Shown here: positions 13,978 through 21,372 of the stretch, piece by piece
Numbering within the stretch: position 1 is the first letter of the stretch
Layout: each line of letters opens with the position of its first letter
DNA from: Anaerolineaceae bacterium
GTDB taxonomy: Bacteria > Chloroflexota > Anaerolineae > Anaerolineales > Villigracilaceae
DNA length: 32,171 nucleotides
Assembly (NCBI GenBank): GCA_003598975.1
Contig: QZIJ01000018.1
Coordinates: 1 to 32,171, forward strand
Direction: 5' to 3'
Notes under the pieces: generated by a model
The model's input: only the letters and a program-made list of their open reading frames with translations
Told to the model about the DNA's origin: nothing
The model's database searches: none
Program-made: the position numbers and the translations under genes

Positions 13978-14859
13978 ATGCGTCTAAAAGCCGATCTCAC
14001 CCTCCTTCTCGTCTCCATCATTTGGGGAACGGCCTTCGTGGCGCAACGCGTGGCGGGCCAGATGGGGAGCGTGTACCTGTTCAATGGCGTTCGCTATCTT
14101 CTCGCCGCGCTGGTGGTCTTGCCGTTTGTAGGGCGGATTGCCAATCCGCCTCACGCCCAATATAAGTGGATGTTCGTCGCGGGATTCATCCTCTTCATCG
14201 GGAGCGCGCTTCAGCAGGTGGGCGTGGTTTACACCACCGCGGGCAACGCGGGATTCATCACGGCGTTGTACGTGGTACTCGTGCCGATCGTGTTGTTTGT
14301 CGGGTGGAGGGAGCGGCTCCACTGGCTGGCGCTCGCGGCGGTGGGGATGGCTGTCGGCGGCGCGTACCTCCTCTCGACGGGCGGCCGCTTCGAGGTCCGC
14401 GCGGGCGATGCGCTGGAACTCGTCAGCGCGCTGTTTTGGGCGTTCCACGTCGTCATCCTCGGCAAGTTCGCGTCGCAGTTCGAGTCCAAATCGTTTTCGG
14501 TGGGACAGTTGATCGTCTGTGGGCTTCTCAATCTTCTCGTCGGTCTCTTCGTGGAAAAATCCCTGCCGCTGGATTGGTCACTCGCGGCCGCCATCGCGTA
14601 CACCGCGTTCTTCTCGCTGGGACTGTGCTACACGCTCCAGATTTGGGCGCAGCGACACACGCCTCCCGCGGACGCCGCGCTGATTCTCAGCCTCGAGTCG
14701 GTTTTCGCGGTACTGGCGGGCTGGCTGTTGCTGGATGAATTCCTCGCGCCGATTCAAATTTTGGGCTGTGTGTTGATTTTTGCCGCCGTGCTTTTGTCAC
14801 AGTTCAAAGAGTGGACTTCGGGTAAAATGGATGAAACCCATCTTGTGGAGGGCCGATGA
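13978..14859 (+). CDS. EamA/DMT-superfamily transporter
   Basis: A 293-residue membrane protein with about ten hydrophobic helices in two EamA repeats, the drug/metabolite transporter type. The first repeat opens with LLLVSIIWGTAFVAQRVAG (9-27) and RYLLAALVVLPF (39-50); the second ends with PPADAALILSLESVFAVLAGWLLLDEFL, the typical second-repeat signature. Substrate cannot be predicted. The loop after the second helix contains VGRIANPPH (51-59), entirely encoded by a 27-base palindromic repeat. The ATG at 13978 lies six bases after a -10 box. Its stop codon overlaps the start of the lipid kinase (ATGA, 14856-14859), so the two genes form an operon. Confidence 0.9.
   Translation: MRLKADLTLLLVSIIWGTAFVAQRVAGQMGSVYLFNGVRYLLAALVVLPFVGRIANPPHAQYKWMFVAGFILFIGSALQQVGVVYTTAGNAGFITALYVVLVPIVLFVGWRERLHWLALAAVGMAVGGAYLLSTGGRFEVRAGDALELVSALFWAFHVVILGKFASQFESKSFSVGQLIVCGLLNLLVGLFVEKSLPLDWSLAAAIAYTAFFSLGLCYTLQIWAQRHTPPADAALILSLESVFAVLAGWLLLDEFLAPIQILGCVLIFAAVLLSQFKEWTSGKMDETHLVEGR
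14128..14154. repeat. In-frame palindrome in the EamA gene
   Basis: GGCGGATTG-C-CAATCCGCC (14132-14150) is a perfect inverted repeat; with imperfect flanks it spans 27 bases, exactly nine codons (residues 51-59, VGRIANPPH). It falls in the loop between the second and third membrane helices, a place that tolerates insertions. Confidence 0.72.
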
Positions 14860-15761
14860 CCGCCAAAGTGATTCTCAATCCGTATTCGAACCGCTGGAAT
14901 TCTCAAGCCCGCTGGCCTGAAGTGCAAGCCGCGCTCAAAGCCGCGGGCGTGGAATTTGAGTCGGTGGTTTCCGAACATAAGGGACAGGTGACCGATCTGG
15001 CGGAGGAGGCAACCCGCGCGGGATTCTCGCCGATCATTGTCACAGGCGGGGATGGGACGATTGGCGACGCCGTCAACGGGTTGGCGCGCGCCGCGAAGTC
15101 CACGGATGAGCCGATCGGTCCACTGGGCATCATGCCGACGGGATCCGCGAACGATCTGGTCGTCAATCTTGGTATCCCCACGGACTTAACAGAAGCCGCG
15201 CAGGTCATCAAAGCGGGGAAGACGCGGTCAATTGATCTCGGTAAACTCAATGACAGATTTTTCGCCAACAACTCCGCCGCGGGACTCGAGCCGTACGTCA
15301 CCACCAAGCACGAGAAAATTCACAACATCAAAGGCATTGCGCGCTATCTTCTTGCAGCAGTGCAGGCCATCATGGACAAACCCGAATGGCATGGCGAAGT
15401 GAAATGGGACGGCGGCGAATACAACGGCCCGCTGACTCTCGTCTCAATTGGAAATGGTCCGCGCACGGGCGGACTCTTCTTTATGACCCCGCACGCCAAA
15501 CTCGATGACGGCAAACTCACTTTTGCGTATGGCTTCCGCAAGACGCGCCTCAGTATGTTCATCGCCCTGCCGCGCGCCATGAAACCTGGCAAGGGTAGTT
15601 ACGTGGAAATGGACGGGATGTACGAAGTGGAGTGTACGCGGCTGACGATCCATCTCGACCATCCCTCGCCCGCGCACACGGATGGCGAACTTTTCCCGCA
15701 GTTCATCCAGGATTTCGAGTATTCGATCCAACCAGGGCGTTTGAAGATGATTGTGCCGTGA
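14856..15761 (+). CDS. YegS/BmrU-type lipid kinase (diacylglycerol kinase family)
   Basis: A 301-residue soluble or peripheral lipid kinase that phosphorylates diacylglycerol or a related lipid. Visible motifs are KVILNPYSNRW (4-14), the nucleotide-binding GGDGT (64-68), and PTGSANDLVVNLGIP (94-108), the equivalent of the family GTANDFAR motif. A later segment has DGGEYNGPL and DDGKLTFAYGF, as in family C-terminal beta domains, and SPAHTDGELF near the end. Length is typical. The start overlaps the EamA stop by four bases with GTGGAGG upstream. The transporter and kinase are probably made together; whether the transporter handles a lipid-related compound is a guess. Confidence 0.92.
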   Translation: MTAKVILNPYSNRWNSQARWPEVQAALKAAGVEFESVVSEHKGQVTDLAEEATRAGFSPIIVTGGDGTIGDAVNGLARAAKSTDEPIGPLGIMPTGSANDLVVNLGIPTDLTEAAQVIKAGKTRSIDLGKLNDRFFANNSAAGLEPYVTTKHEKIHNIKGIARYLLAAVQAIMDKPEWHGEVKWDGGEYNGPLTLVSIGNGPRTGGLFFMTPHAKLDDGKLTFAYGFRKTRLSMFIALPRAMKPGKGSYVEMDGMYEVECTRLTIHLDHPSPAHTDGELFPQFIQDFEYSIQPGRLKMIVP

Positions 15762-15800
15762 GAATTGTAAGTAACTACCAGAAAGTCGCTTAAATTCCCC

Positions 15801-15887
15801 GTCATTGCGAGAAGCGAAAGCGACGAAGCAATCCCTTGCATAACGGGGAGATTGCTTCAGGCGGAAGAGCGCCGCCTTCGCAATGAC
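15801..15887. repeat. Dispersed palindromic repeat (GTCATTGCGA type)
   Basis: Starts GTCATTGCGA and ends TCGCAATGAC, with CGACGAAGCAATC and GATTGCTTC inside in opposite orientation. Repeats of this form are widespread in bacterial genomes as multicopy intergenic palindromes. It sits between convergent genes. Confidence 0.75.
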
Positions 15888-15929
15888 TAGACCCTATTTT
15901 CAGGGACTTTTTGATACCTACTTATTTGA

Positions 15930-15959
15930 AAGCCCTGCGAGAAAACATCCGCAGGGCTT
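15930..15959. terminator. Bidirectional hairpin between convergent genes
   Basis: Perfect 10-base arms AAGCCCTGCG and CGCAGGGCTT around a 10-base loop, with TTCTTGCTTCCTT after it on the plus strand and TTTC on the minus strand. It can end both the lipid kinase and the zinc-ribbon transcripts. Confidence 0.7.
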
Positions 15960-15983
15960 CTTGCTTCCTTAAGGCAGTTGGAT

Positions 15984-16790
15984 TTATTTTTCCTTTTCAA
16001 TCTTCGTGATGTCCGAGATGCAGGGATCGCCATCTGTTGTTTTGCAGACGCGCCCCGTCACGGTAATGCGGTTGTCGATGTAGGCCAGCGTCCCGTCATT
16101 GAGACAGATCACAACGTCCCATTTGCTGAATGGATCGGGCAGGGCTTTCATCTGGTTGGGAGATGGATCCTCACCCTTCGCGGCAACTCGGACAAAAATC
16201 GTGATCTTGTTCTCGGAACCCGAATTTTCCGAAAGTAATAGTCCGCATTCTGTTCTGCAATAGGTACTCTTGAACATTTCCAATATGCCCGAAAGGATAA
16301 CCAGCCGCCCTACCGGGTAACTACTGATTGTCTCAAACGTGACTGTCACCGGCACGGGCGTGGACGTGCGCGTCGGTACCAGGGTGGGCGGCTGGCGCGT
16401 GGATGCAATGATCGGCGTGGGGCGAATGGGGGTTGGGCCAGCCGCGGTCTGTTTTGTGGACATGATAATTCCCCCGATGATGCAAGCGCCAGCCAGAAGC
16501 AACGAGATTCCCAGAATCCACGCCCACGCACGACTCTTCTTGCGCGGCGGCAGAGGAGGAGGGAGAGTTGGAGTCGCGGCTGAAGGAATCAGCGCGCTTT
16601 CGATGTGCGAATCCAGTAATTCGGATTTGCACACGGCGCATCGTCCGTCTTCGCCCGCCTCGCGCATCTCATGGCAGTTGGCGCAATACCCAACGGTTTT
16701 GACCTCGAAGCGCGCCCCGCAGAATCGGCAGGCTTTCGCCTCGAGTTGAATTGTCTCGGCGCATTGTGGACAGGTTTTGGTGGTTTCCAT
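15984..16790 (-). CDS. Zinc-ribbon membrane protein with Thr/Pro-rich linker
   Basis: Not a recognised named protein. The 268-residue product has two N-terminal zinc ribbons with CxxC pairs at Cys7/10 with Cys21/24 and Cys36/39 with Cys51/54, a Pro-rich spacer (about 73-85), a basic RKKSR stop followed by one membrane helix (88-110), a linker of the PTPIRPTP/PTRTSTPVPV type (119-150), and an outer domain of about 115 residues. The outer domain has two cysteine pairs (CRTEC, and CKTTDGDPC near the end), and its VxVxGRVC tail and ITIFVRV strand suggest an OB-like beta barrel, uncertain. Start at 16790 is chosen because GGGAGGA lies before it; an ATG six codons earlier overlaps that site. Probably a sensor or envelope-binding protein. 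Confidence 0.8.
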   Translation of the reverse strand: METTKTCPQCAETIQLEAKACRFCGARFEVKTVGYCANCHEMREAGEDGRCAVCKSELLDSHIESALIPSAATPTLPPPLPPRKKSRAWAWILGISLLLAGACIIGGIIMSTKQTAAGPTPIRPTPIIASTRQPPTLVPTRTSTPVPVTVTFETISSYPVGRLVILSGILEMFKSTYCRTECGLLLSENSGSENKITIFVRVAAKGEDPSPNQMKALPDPFSKWDVVICLNDGTLAYIDNRITVTGRVCKTTDGDPCISDITKIEKEK

Positions 16791-16849
16791 CTTTCGTCCT
16801 CCCGACAAAAGTTATTGGTGTACCCGCCCTCCCGCGGGTGGACAAAATT

Positions 16850-16877
16850 ATTATCGCGCTTTCAACTGGAAATTCAA
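16850..16877 (-). promoter_or_regulatory. Promoter of the zinc-ribbon gene
   Basis: On the minus strand TTGAAT (16872-16877) and GATAAT (16850-16855) are 16 bases apart. The mRNA leader would be about 50 bases and includes a GC-rich palindrome (ACCCGC/GCGGGT, 16822-16839). Confidence 0.5.
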
Positions 16878-16917
16878 GTAGCAAAAGTAATTTTGCGGTT
16901 GAAATCAACTGATGTTT

Positions 16918-16923
16918 TATAAT
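16918..16923 (+). promoter_or_regulatory. -10 box upstream of the glycosyltransferase operon
   Basis: Perfect TATAAT on the plus strand, 82 bases before the ATG at 17006. A second candidate, TATAGT at 16986-16991, lies 14 bases before that ATG. Which is used is not clear. Confidence 0.45.
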
Positions 16924-17005
16924 ATCCACGGTCAAAAATTGTGCTTTCCGCCTGTTGAAAAAGTGCAATTTGTGACCGAGTGCGGTATAGTTGGCGTGGA
17001 TTTTC

Positions 17006-18268
17006 ATGCTGAAACAAACCAAATTTTCATTCAGAGACTTTCAAATCCTGCTTGCCTTGACTTTGCTGGGACTCATCCTCGCCGCGGGTCTGGTCACGCT
17101 GAACTGGTGGCTCGCGGGACAATTTGGCACAGGCGCGGACTTTCTCCCCGCGTGGAACGGTGCGCGCGCATTTCTCTTTGAAGACGCCAACCCGTATGGC
17201 GGGACGATTGCGGAATCCATGCAACGGGCAATCTATGGCCGGGCCTCACGCGCGGGAGAGCATCCCTTCGCGTTGGATGTTCCGTTTCCTCTTTTGATCT
17301 TGTTTTTCCCGCTTGCCCTGATTCCCGATCCGACCTGGGCGCGCGCCGTCTGGTTGACTCTCTCCGAAATTGGATTGGTTCTCCTCGTCATCTTCTCGCT
17401 TCGTCTCACAGACTGGACGCCGCGCCGCTGGTTCTCGGTACTCCTCCTTGCCTTCGCGCTGGCGTGGTTCTTCAGTGTCTCCGCGCTTCTCGACGGTTCG
17501 TTCTCCATTTTGCTCACCCTCGCGCTGGTCGGCGCGTTATTTTCCATGCGCGGCTTCAAGGATGAACTCGCGGGATTCCTGCTCGCCATCACCGCCATGA
17601 AATGGGAGATGACTCTCCTGCCCTGGGTCTTGCTCATCCTGGCAGTGTTGACCGCCCGCCGCTGGCGCGTCTTTATTGGCACGGCCATGACCTGGTTTGT
17701 GCTGGGCGCGATTGCCTTTCTCATTTATCCAGATTGGTTCTGGCCTTACGCGCGCGCGGCCGCGGCCAACTGGCGCGCTGACGACCTCCTCACCCCCACG
17801 CGTTTCCTCTCGGAGTGGATTCCAAATTTTGGAGCGAGTCTGTCCCTGCTCATTGTTTCTGTTTTGCTTCTCATCCTCGTCATCGAATGGTTCAGCGCCT
17901 TGCGCGGCAAGGATTACCGCCGCGTGGTCTGGGTCTTCGCGCTGGCCATTGCCGCCACCCCTCTGCTCGGGTTTTCCAACACCTTCGCCAATCTCGCGCC
18001 GCTTGTGTTTTCGTTCGCTTTCATTTTGCCGTTCGCCTGGGAACGTTGGGAAAAGCGTCCCTACCTCATTCTCACCATCATCGTGTTTTTGTTTTTTGTT
18101 TTTCCGCTGGGCATTCGCTATTTATCAGTCCCCACGTTCCTCGCTGACGGTTTGATCTTCCTCCTTCCACCCGTGTTGACGCTCCTCGGTCTGTATTGGG
18201 TTCGCTGGTACGTTGTCCACCCGCCGCGTACCTGGTTGGACGGAGTCAGGCGCGAGGTCCAAAAATGA
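17006..18268 (+). CDS. DUF2029 / GT87-family membrane glycosyltransferase
   Basis: A 420-residue polytopic membrane protein of the DUF2029/GT87 family, GT-C fold enzymes that use polyprenyl-phosphate sugars on the outer side of the membrane. After the first helix (about 13-33) comes the first outer loop with TGADFLPAWNGARAFLFEDANPYGG (42-66), whose Asp45 and the following PY are the family hallmark. About ten further hydrophobic helices follow. The ATG at 17006 is preferred, as the protein then begins with a short basic tail before helix one; a TTG at 16991 is possible. The ATGA at 18265-18268 joins it to the next gene, making an operon of three GT-C proteins. Sugar and acceptor are not known. 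Confidence 0.85.
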   Translation: MLKQTKFSFRDFQILLALTLLGLILAAGLVTLNWWLAGQFGTGADFLPAWNGARAFLFEDANPYGGTIAESMQRAIYGRASRAGEHPFALDVPFPLLILFFPLALIPDPTWARAVWLTLSEIGLVLLVIFSLRLTDWTPRRWFSVLLLAFALAWFFSVSALLDGSFSILLTLALVGALFSMRGFKDELAGFLLAITAMKWEMTLLPWVLLILAVLTARRWRVFIGTAMTWFVLGAIAFLIYPDWFWPYARAAAANWRADDLLTPTRFLSEWIPNFGASLSLLIVSVLLLILVIEWFSALRGKDYRRVVWVFALAIAATPLLGFSNTFANLAPLVFSFAFILPFAWERWEKRPYLILTIIVFLFFVFPLGIRYLSVPTFLADGLIFLLPPVLTLLGLYWVRWYVVHPPRTWLDGVRREVQK

Positions 18269-19863
18269 CGCGCCGCGACCTGCTCCTCCTCTTTCTCCTC
18301 GGCCTCGCTGTCCCGCTGGTCATCGCACAATTCCAATCCCTGCCTGGCTACATGGATGCGGACTACTACTTCGGCGGCGGTATCCAACTCGCGCGTGGCG
18401 ATGGTTTCAATGAACCCTACCTTTGGAATTATCTTGCCGACCCGCAGGGACTTCCGACTCCCTCGCATGCCTACTGGATGCCTCTCGCCTCGCTCATCGC
18501 CGCGGCGGGGATGTGGCTGACGGGACAGACCACCTTCGCCACCGCCCGAATCGGATTCATCCTCCTCGCCGCGCTTGTTCCCCCGTTGACATCTCTCCTC
18601 GCCTTCCGCCTGACCTCCAACCGCGCCACCTCGCTTCTCTCTGGACTTCTGGCCTGTTTCCCCGCCTACTACGCGCCCTTCCTCCCCGTGACGGACAACT
18701 ACGCCATCTACATGCTCCTTGGCATCTCTTTCTTCTTTCTTCTTTCATCGCTCCAATCGCTAATTGCTAATCGCCAATCGCTAATCGCTTTCTTCCTCCT
18801 CGGCCTCATCTCTGCCTTGATGACCCTCGCCCGTTCCGATGGTCTCCTCTGGTTGGGACTCTCGCTTCTCGTCGCGATATGGTTTTCATACCAACAAAAA
18901 TCATCGTCATCTCCTGCCTCATTTCACCTATTCGTTTTTGCCTCTTATATATTACGTTTTACGTTTTTCGTTTTCTTGGGCTACCTCCTCCTCGTCTCCC
19001 CCTGGTATGCGCGTAACCTCAACATCTTTGGCTCACTCATGGCTCCAGGCGGATCGCGCGCCCTCTGGCTGACCAACTACAACGATACCTTCATCTACCC
19101 CGCCTCGCAGTTGACCTTCGACTCCTGGCTGGCCTCTGGCTGGAACGCAATCCTGCTGGCCCGCCTCGATGCGCTCAAACTCAATCTGCTCAATGCCTTT
19201 GCCGCGCAGGGAGGCATCTTCCTCTTCCCGTTCATCCTTATTGGCCTGTGGATTTTTCGCCGCGACATTCGCGTCCGCTTTGCCGCGTTGGCGTGGATTT
19301 TGCTGATCATCGCGATGACAGTCGTCTTCCCGTTCGCGGGGCCGCGCGGTGCGTTCTTTCACGCGGGCGCGGCGCTCCAACCCCTCTGGTGGTGTCTCGC
19401 GCCTGTAGGTTTGGATGCCATCGTTGCCTCCGCGCGTCGAAGAAACCTTTTCGATGACCGCGCCTTTGCCATCTTTCGCGCCTCTCTGGTTGGCATCGCC
19501 GTGCTGATGACGGTCGCCATCTTTGCCTTGCGCGTTCTCCCAAACTGGGAGCGCGAGGACGGTCACTACGCGAGCATCGAGACTCTTCTTGTTCAAGAGG
19601 GTGCGCCAGGGGACGCGGTCATCATCGTCCGCAACCCGCCTGGCTACAACATCGTCACAGGTCGTCCAGCCATCGCGCTGCCCGCGGGCGGCTTCCCCGC
19701 GCTTCTTGCCGTGGCAGAACGTTACGATGCCCAGTATCTTGTCCTGGAAATCCTCGGCACATCCGAAGACCTGCGCGAACTGTACCTCAGTCCAAATTCT
19801 CGCCCTGAATTTAAATACCTCGGAGAATCCGATGGCAACCGCCTCTACGAAATCGTCCGCTGA
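18265..19863 (+). CDS. GT-C membrane glycosyltransferase, second of three
   Basis: A 532-residue polytopic membrane protein with the GT39/ArnT-like first outer loop GYMDADYYFGGGIQLARGDGF (28-48), in which Asp31 and Asp33 match the catalytic acidic motif. About eleven helices fill residues 5-400 and a soluble outer domain forms the last 110 residues (WEREDGHYASIETLLVQEGA onward). Starts at ATG 18265, overlapping the previous stop by four bases. Two segments look inserted: residues 162-175 (SLIANRQSLIA, encoded by tandem CAATCGCTAAT repeats) and 228-237 (encoded by repeated ACGTTTT). Both fall beside membrane helices and differ in base composition. Donor and acceptor are unknown. Confidence 0.82.
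   Translation: MTRRDLLLLFLLGLAVPLVIAQFQSLPGYMDADYYFGGGIQLARGDGFNEPYLWNYLADPQGLPTPSHAYWMPLASLIAAAGMWLTGQTTFATARIGFILLAALVPPLTSLLAFRLTSNRATSLLSGLLACFPAYYAPFLPVTDNYAIYMLLGISFFFLLSSLQSLIANRQSLIAFFLLGLISALMTLARSDGLLWLGLSLLVAIWFSYQQKSSSSPASFHLFVFASYILRFTFFVFLGYLLLVSPWYARNLNIFGSLMAPGGSRALWLTNYNDTFIYPASQLTFDSWLASGWNAILLARLDALKLNLLNAFAAQGGIFLFPFILIGLWIFRRDIRVRFAALAWILLIIAMTVVFPFAGPRGAFFHAGAALQPLWWCLAPVGLDAIVASARRRNLFDDRAFAIFRASLVGIAVLMTVAIFALRVLPNWEREDGHYASIETLLVQEGAPGDAVIIVRNPPGYNIVTGRPAIALPAGGFPALLAVAERYDAQYLVLEILGTSEDLRELYLSPNSRPEFKYLGESDGNRLYEIVR
18754..18788. repeat. In-frame tandem repeat in the GT-C gene
   Basis: Overlapping copies of CAATCGCTAATCGC and close variants, total 35 bases, read as SLIANRQSLIA. 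The run differs sharply from the GC-rich surrounding sequence. Confidence 0.65.
18949..18975. repeat. In-frame ACGTTTT-type repeat in the GT-C gene
   Basis: Three successive ACGTTTT/TCGTTTT blocks within an AT-rich stretch (18890-18975) of a GC-rich gene, read as hydrophobic residues (RFTFFVF). Confidence 0.5.
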
Positions 19864-21310
19864 CATCAATCGCCGCGGCCTCCTCATCCTTGCGATCGTG
19901 TCCGCCCTCAGCCTTGGCATCTACCTTGCCGCCAGCGCGCTCACCCTGCGGGTTGGCTTCCCCCTCGACGACTCGTGGATCCACCTCACCTACGCGCGCA
20001 ACCTCGCCCTGCGCGGCGAATGGGCATTTCTTCCTGGCGTGCCATCGGCAGGTTCCACTTCTCCGCTTTGGTCGGCGCTCCTCGCCATCGGTTTTCTCCT
20101 CCGCCTCGCACCCTACCTTTGGACATACTTCCTCGGCGGCCTCTGCCTCTTCGCCCTCGCGTCCTTCGCGGAAATTTCCGCGCGCCGCCTGCTGATATCT
20201 TACCGTCCGAGCCTTCCCCTGATCGGACTCTTCTTTGCCTTCGAATGGCATCTCGTCTGGTCTGCGGGTTCGGGGATGGAGACTCTCCTCCACGCCTCGC
20301 TCGCGACGATCTTCCTGATCTTGCTCACCGAGCAAACGCCTCGCCCCCTGACCCTCGGCCTGCTCGCCGCGCTAACGGTCTGGGTGCGCCCCGACGGTTT
20401 GCCCCTGCTCGGTCCCGCCGTGGTGACGCTTGCCCTGCGCCCCAAGCCCGCCTCCTCCCTGACGCGCTTCTTCATCGGATTCGGTTTTCTGTTCGGGTTG
20501 TATCTTTTATTCAATTTGATGCTGTCAGGAAATCCGTTTCCAAATACGTTCTATGCCAAACAGGCGGAGTATGTCGCGTGGCAGTCCAAACCATTACTGG
20601 ACAAACTCGGATTGAGTTTTCTGCAATTTTTGACAGGACCCGCGCTCGTATTGTTTCCAGGCGCGATTCTCTGGCTGGTGAAATCCATCCGTGAGCGCGA
20701 TTGGGGGACGTTGGCAGGTATGATTTGGCTGGCGGGCTATGTGTCGATCTACGCCTTGCGCCTGCCTCCCTATCAACACGGACGATATCTCATGCCTGCC
20801 ATGCCGATCCTCTTTTTGTGGAGTCTGCTTGGGCTGGCGAAAACCTTCCAGAAAGCCGCGGCCAGCCCAACATTCGGGTTGATGCGAGCGGGATGGGCCG
20901 CGGTCGTCGCGCTGGTGACCGTCGGCTTTGTCGGGCTGGGTGCGCGTTCCTACGCGCTGGACGTCGCCTACATCGAGACGGAAATGGTGGAGACGGCAAA
21001 ATGGGCTGGCGCGAATCTCCCGCCTGACGCGTTGATTGCCGCACACGACATCGGTGCGCTGGGGTATTTTGACCATCACGAGTTGATCGATCTGGCGGGG
21101 CTTGTTTCGCCCGATGTGATTCCCTTTTTGCGCGATGAGGCGCGCATTGCCGATTATCTCAACCAGCGCGGCGCGGATTATTTTGTTGCGTTCCCGAGTC
21201 TGTATCCCCAATTGGCGTCCCGTTCGGAACGGGTGTTTTCCACGGAGGGCGCGATCGCTCCGATACTGGGCGGGGAAAATCTCGCTGTCTACCGATGGGT
21301 CGTTCGTTAA
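19832..21310 (+). CDS. GT-C-like membrane protein, third of three
   Basis: A 492-residue polytopic membrane protein with the GT-C architecture: one N-terminal helix (17-37), the acidic first outer loop VGFPLDDSWIHLTYARNLAL (41-60, with Asp46/Asp47) and the GSTSPLW segment (74-80), then about ten helices and a soluble tail of about 110 residues with AHDIGALGYF and DLAGLVSPDV. Those tail motifs recur in Chloroflexota and other bacterial membrane glycosyltransferases of this shape. The start at 19832 lies inside the preceding gene, overlapping it by 32 bases, with CGGAGAA upstream; the frame is open further back but only in the shadow of the previous gene. It ends the unit. Probable polyprenyl-phosphate-sugar transferase. 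Confidence 0.8.
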   Translation: MATASTKSSADINRRGLLILAIVSALSLGIYLAASALTLRVGFPLDDSWIHLTYARNLALRGEWAFLPGVPSAGSTSPLWSALLAIGFLLRLAPYLWTYFLGGLCLFALASFAEISARRLLISYRPSLPLIGLFFAFEWHLVWSAGSGMETLLHASLATIFLILLTEQTPRPLTLGLLAALTVWVRPDGLPLLGPAVVTLALRPKPASSLTRFFIGFGFLFGLYLLFNLMLSGNPFPNTFYAKQAEYVAWQSKPLLDKLGLSFLQFLTGPALVLFPGAILWLVKSIRERDWGTLAGMIWLAGYVSIYALRLPPYQHGRYLMPAMPILFLWSLLGLAKTFQKAAASPTFGLMRAGWAAVVALVTVGFVGLGARSYALDVAYIETEMVETAKWAGANLPPDALIAAHDIGALGYFDHHELIDLAGLVSPDVIPFLRDEARIADYLNQRGADYFVAFPSLYPQLASRSERVFSTEGAIAPILGGENLAVYRWVVR

Positions 21311-21332
21311 AAGTTCCTGCATAATTCTGTGT

Positions 21333-21338
21333 TAAAAT
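21333..21338 (+). promoter_or_regulatory. -10 box before the leader peptide and response regulator
   Basis: TAAAAT lies seven bases before the ATG of the 8-codon leader (21346) and 30 bases before the response-regulator start. No good -35 match. Confidence 0.5.
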
Positions 21339-21345
21339 CCGAAAC

Positions 21346-21372
21346 ATGAAACTTGAAGCGGGTTTCCGATGA
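21346..21372 (+). CDS. Possible 8-codon leader peptide coupled to the response regulator
   Basis: ATG at 21346 opens a frame MKLEAGFR that ends in TGA at 21370-21372, overlapping the regulator ATG as ATGA. A -10 box (TAAAAT) ends seven bases before this ATG, so the leader could be read from a near-leaderless mRNA and hand ribosomes to the regulator, whose own ribosome site is poor. Too short to be certain; it is proposed from position alone. Confidence 0.4.
   Translation: MKLEAGFR

Noticed and set aside
15801-15887. Possible small RNA gene
   Set aside because: The palindrome matches the widespread GTCATTGCGA-type dispersed repeats and lacks a promoter.
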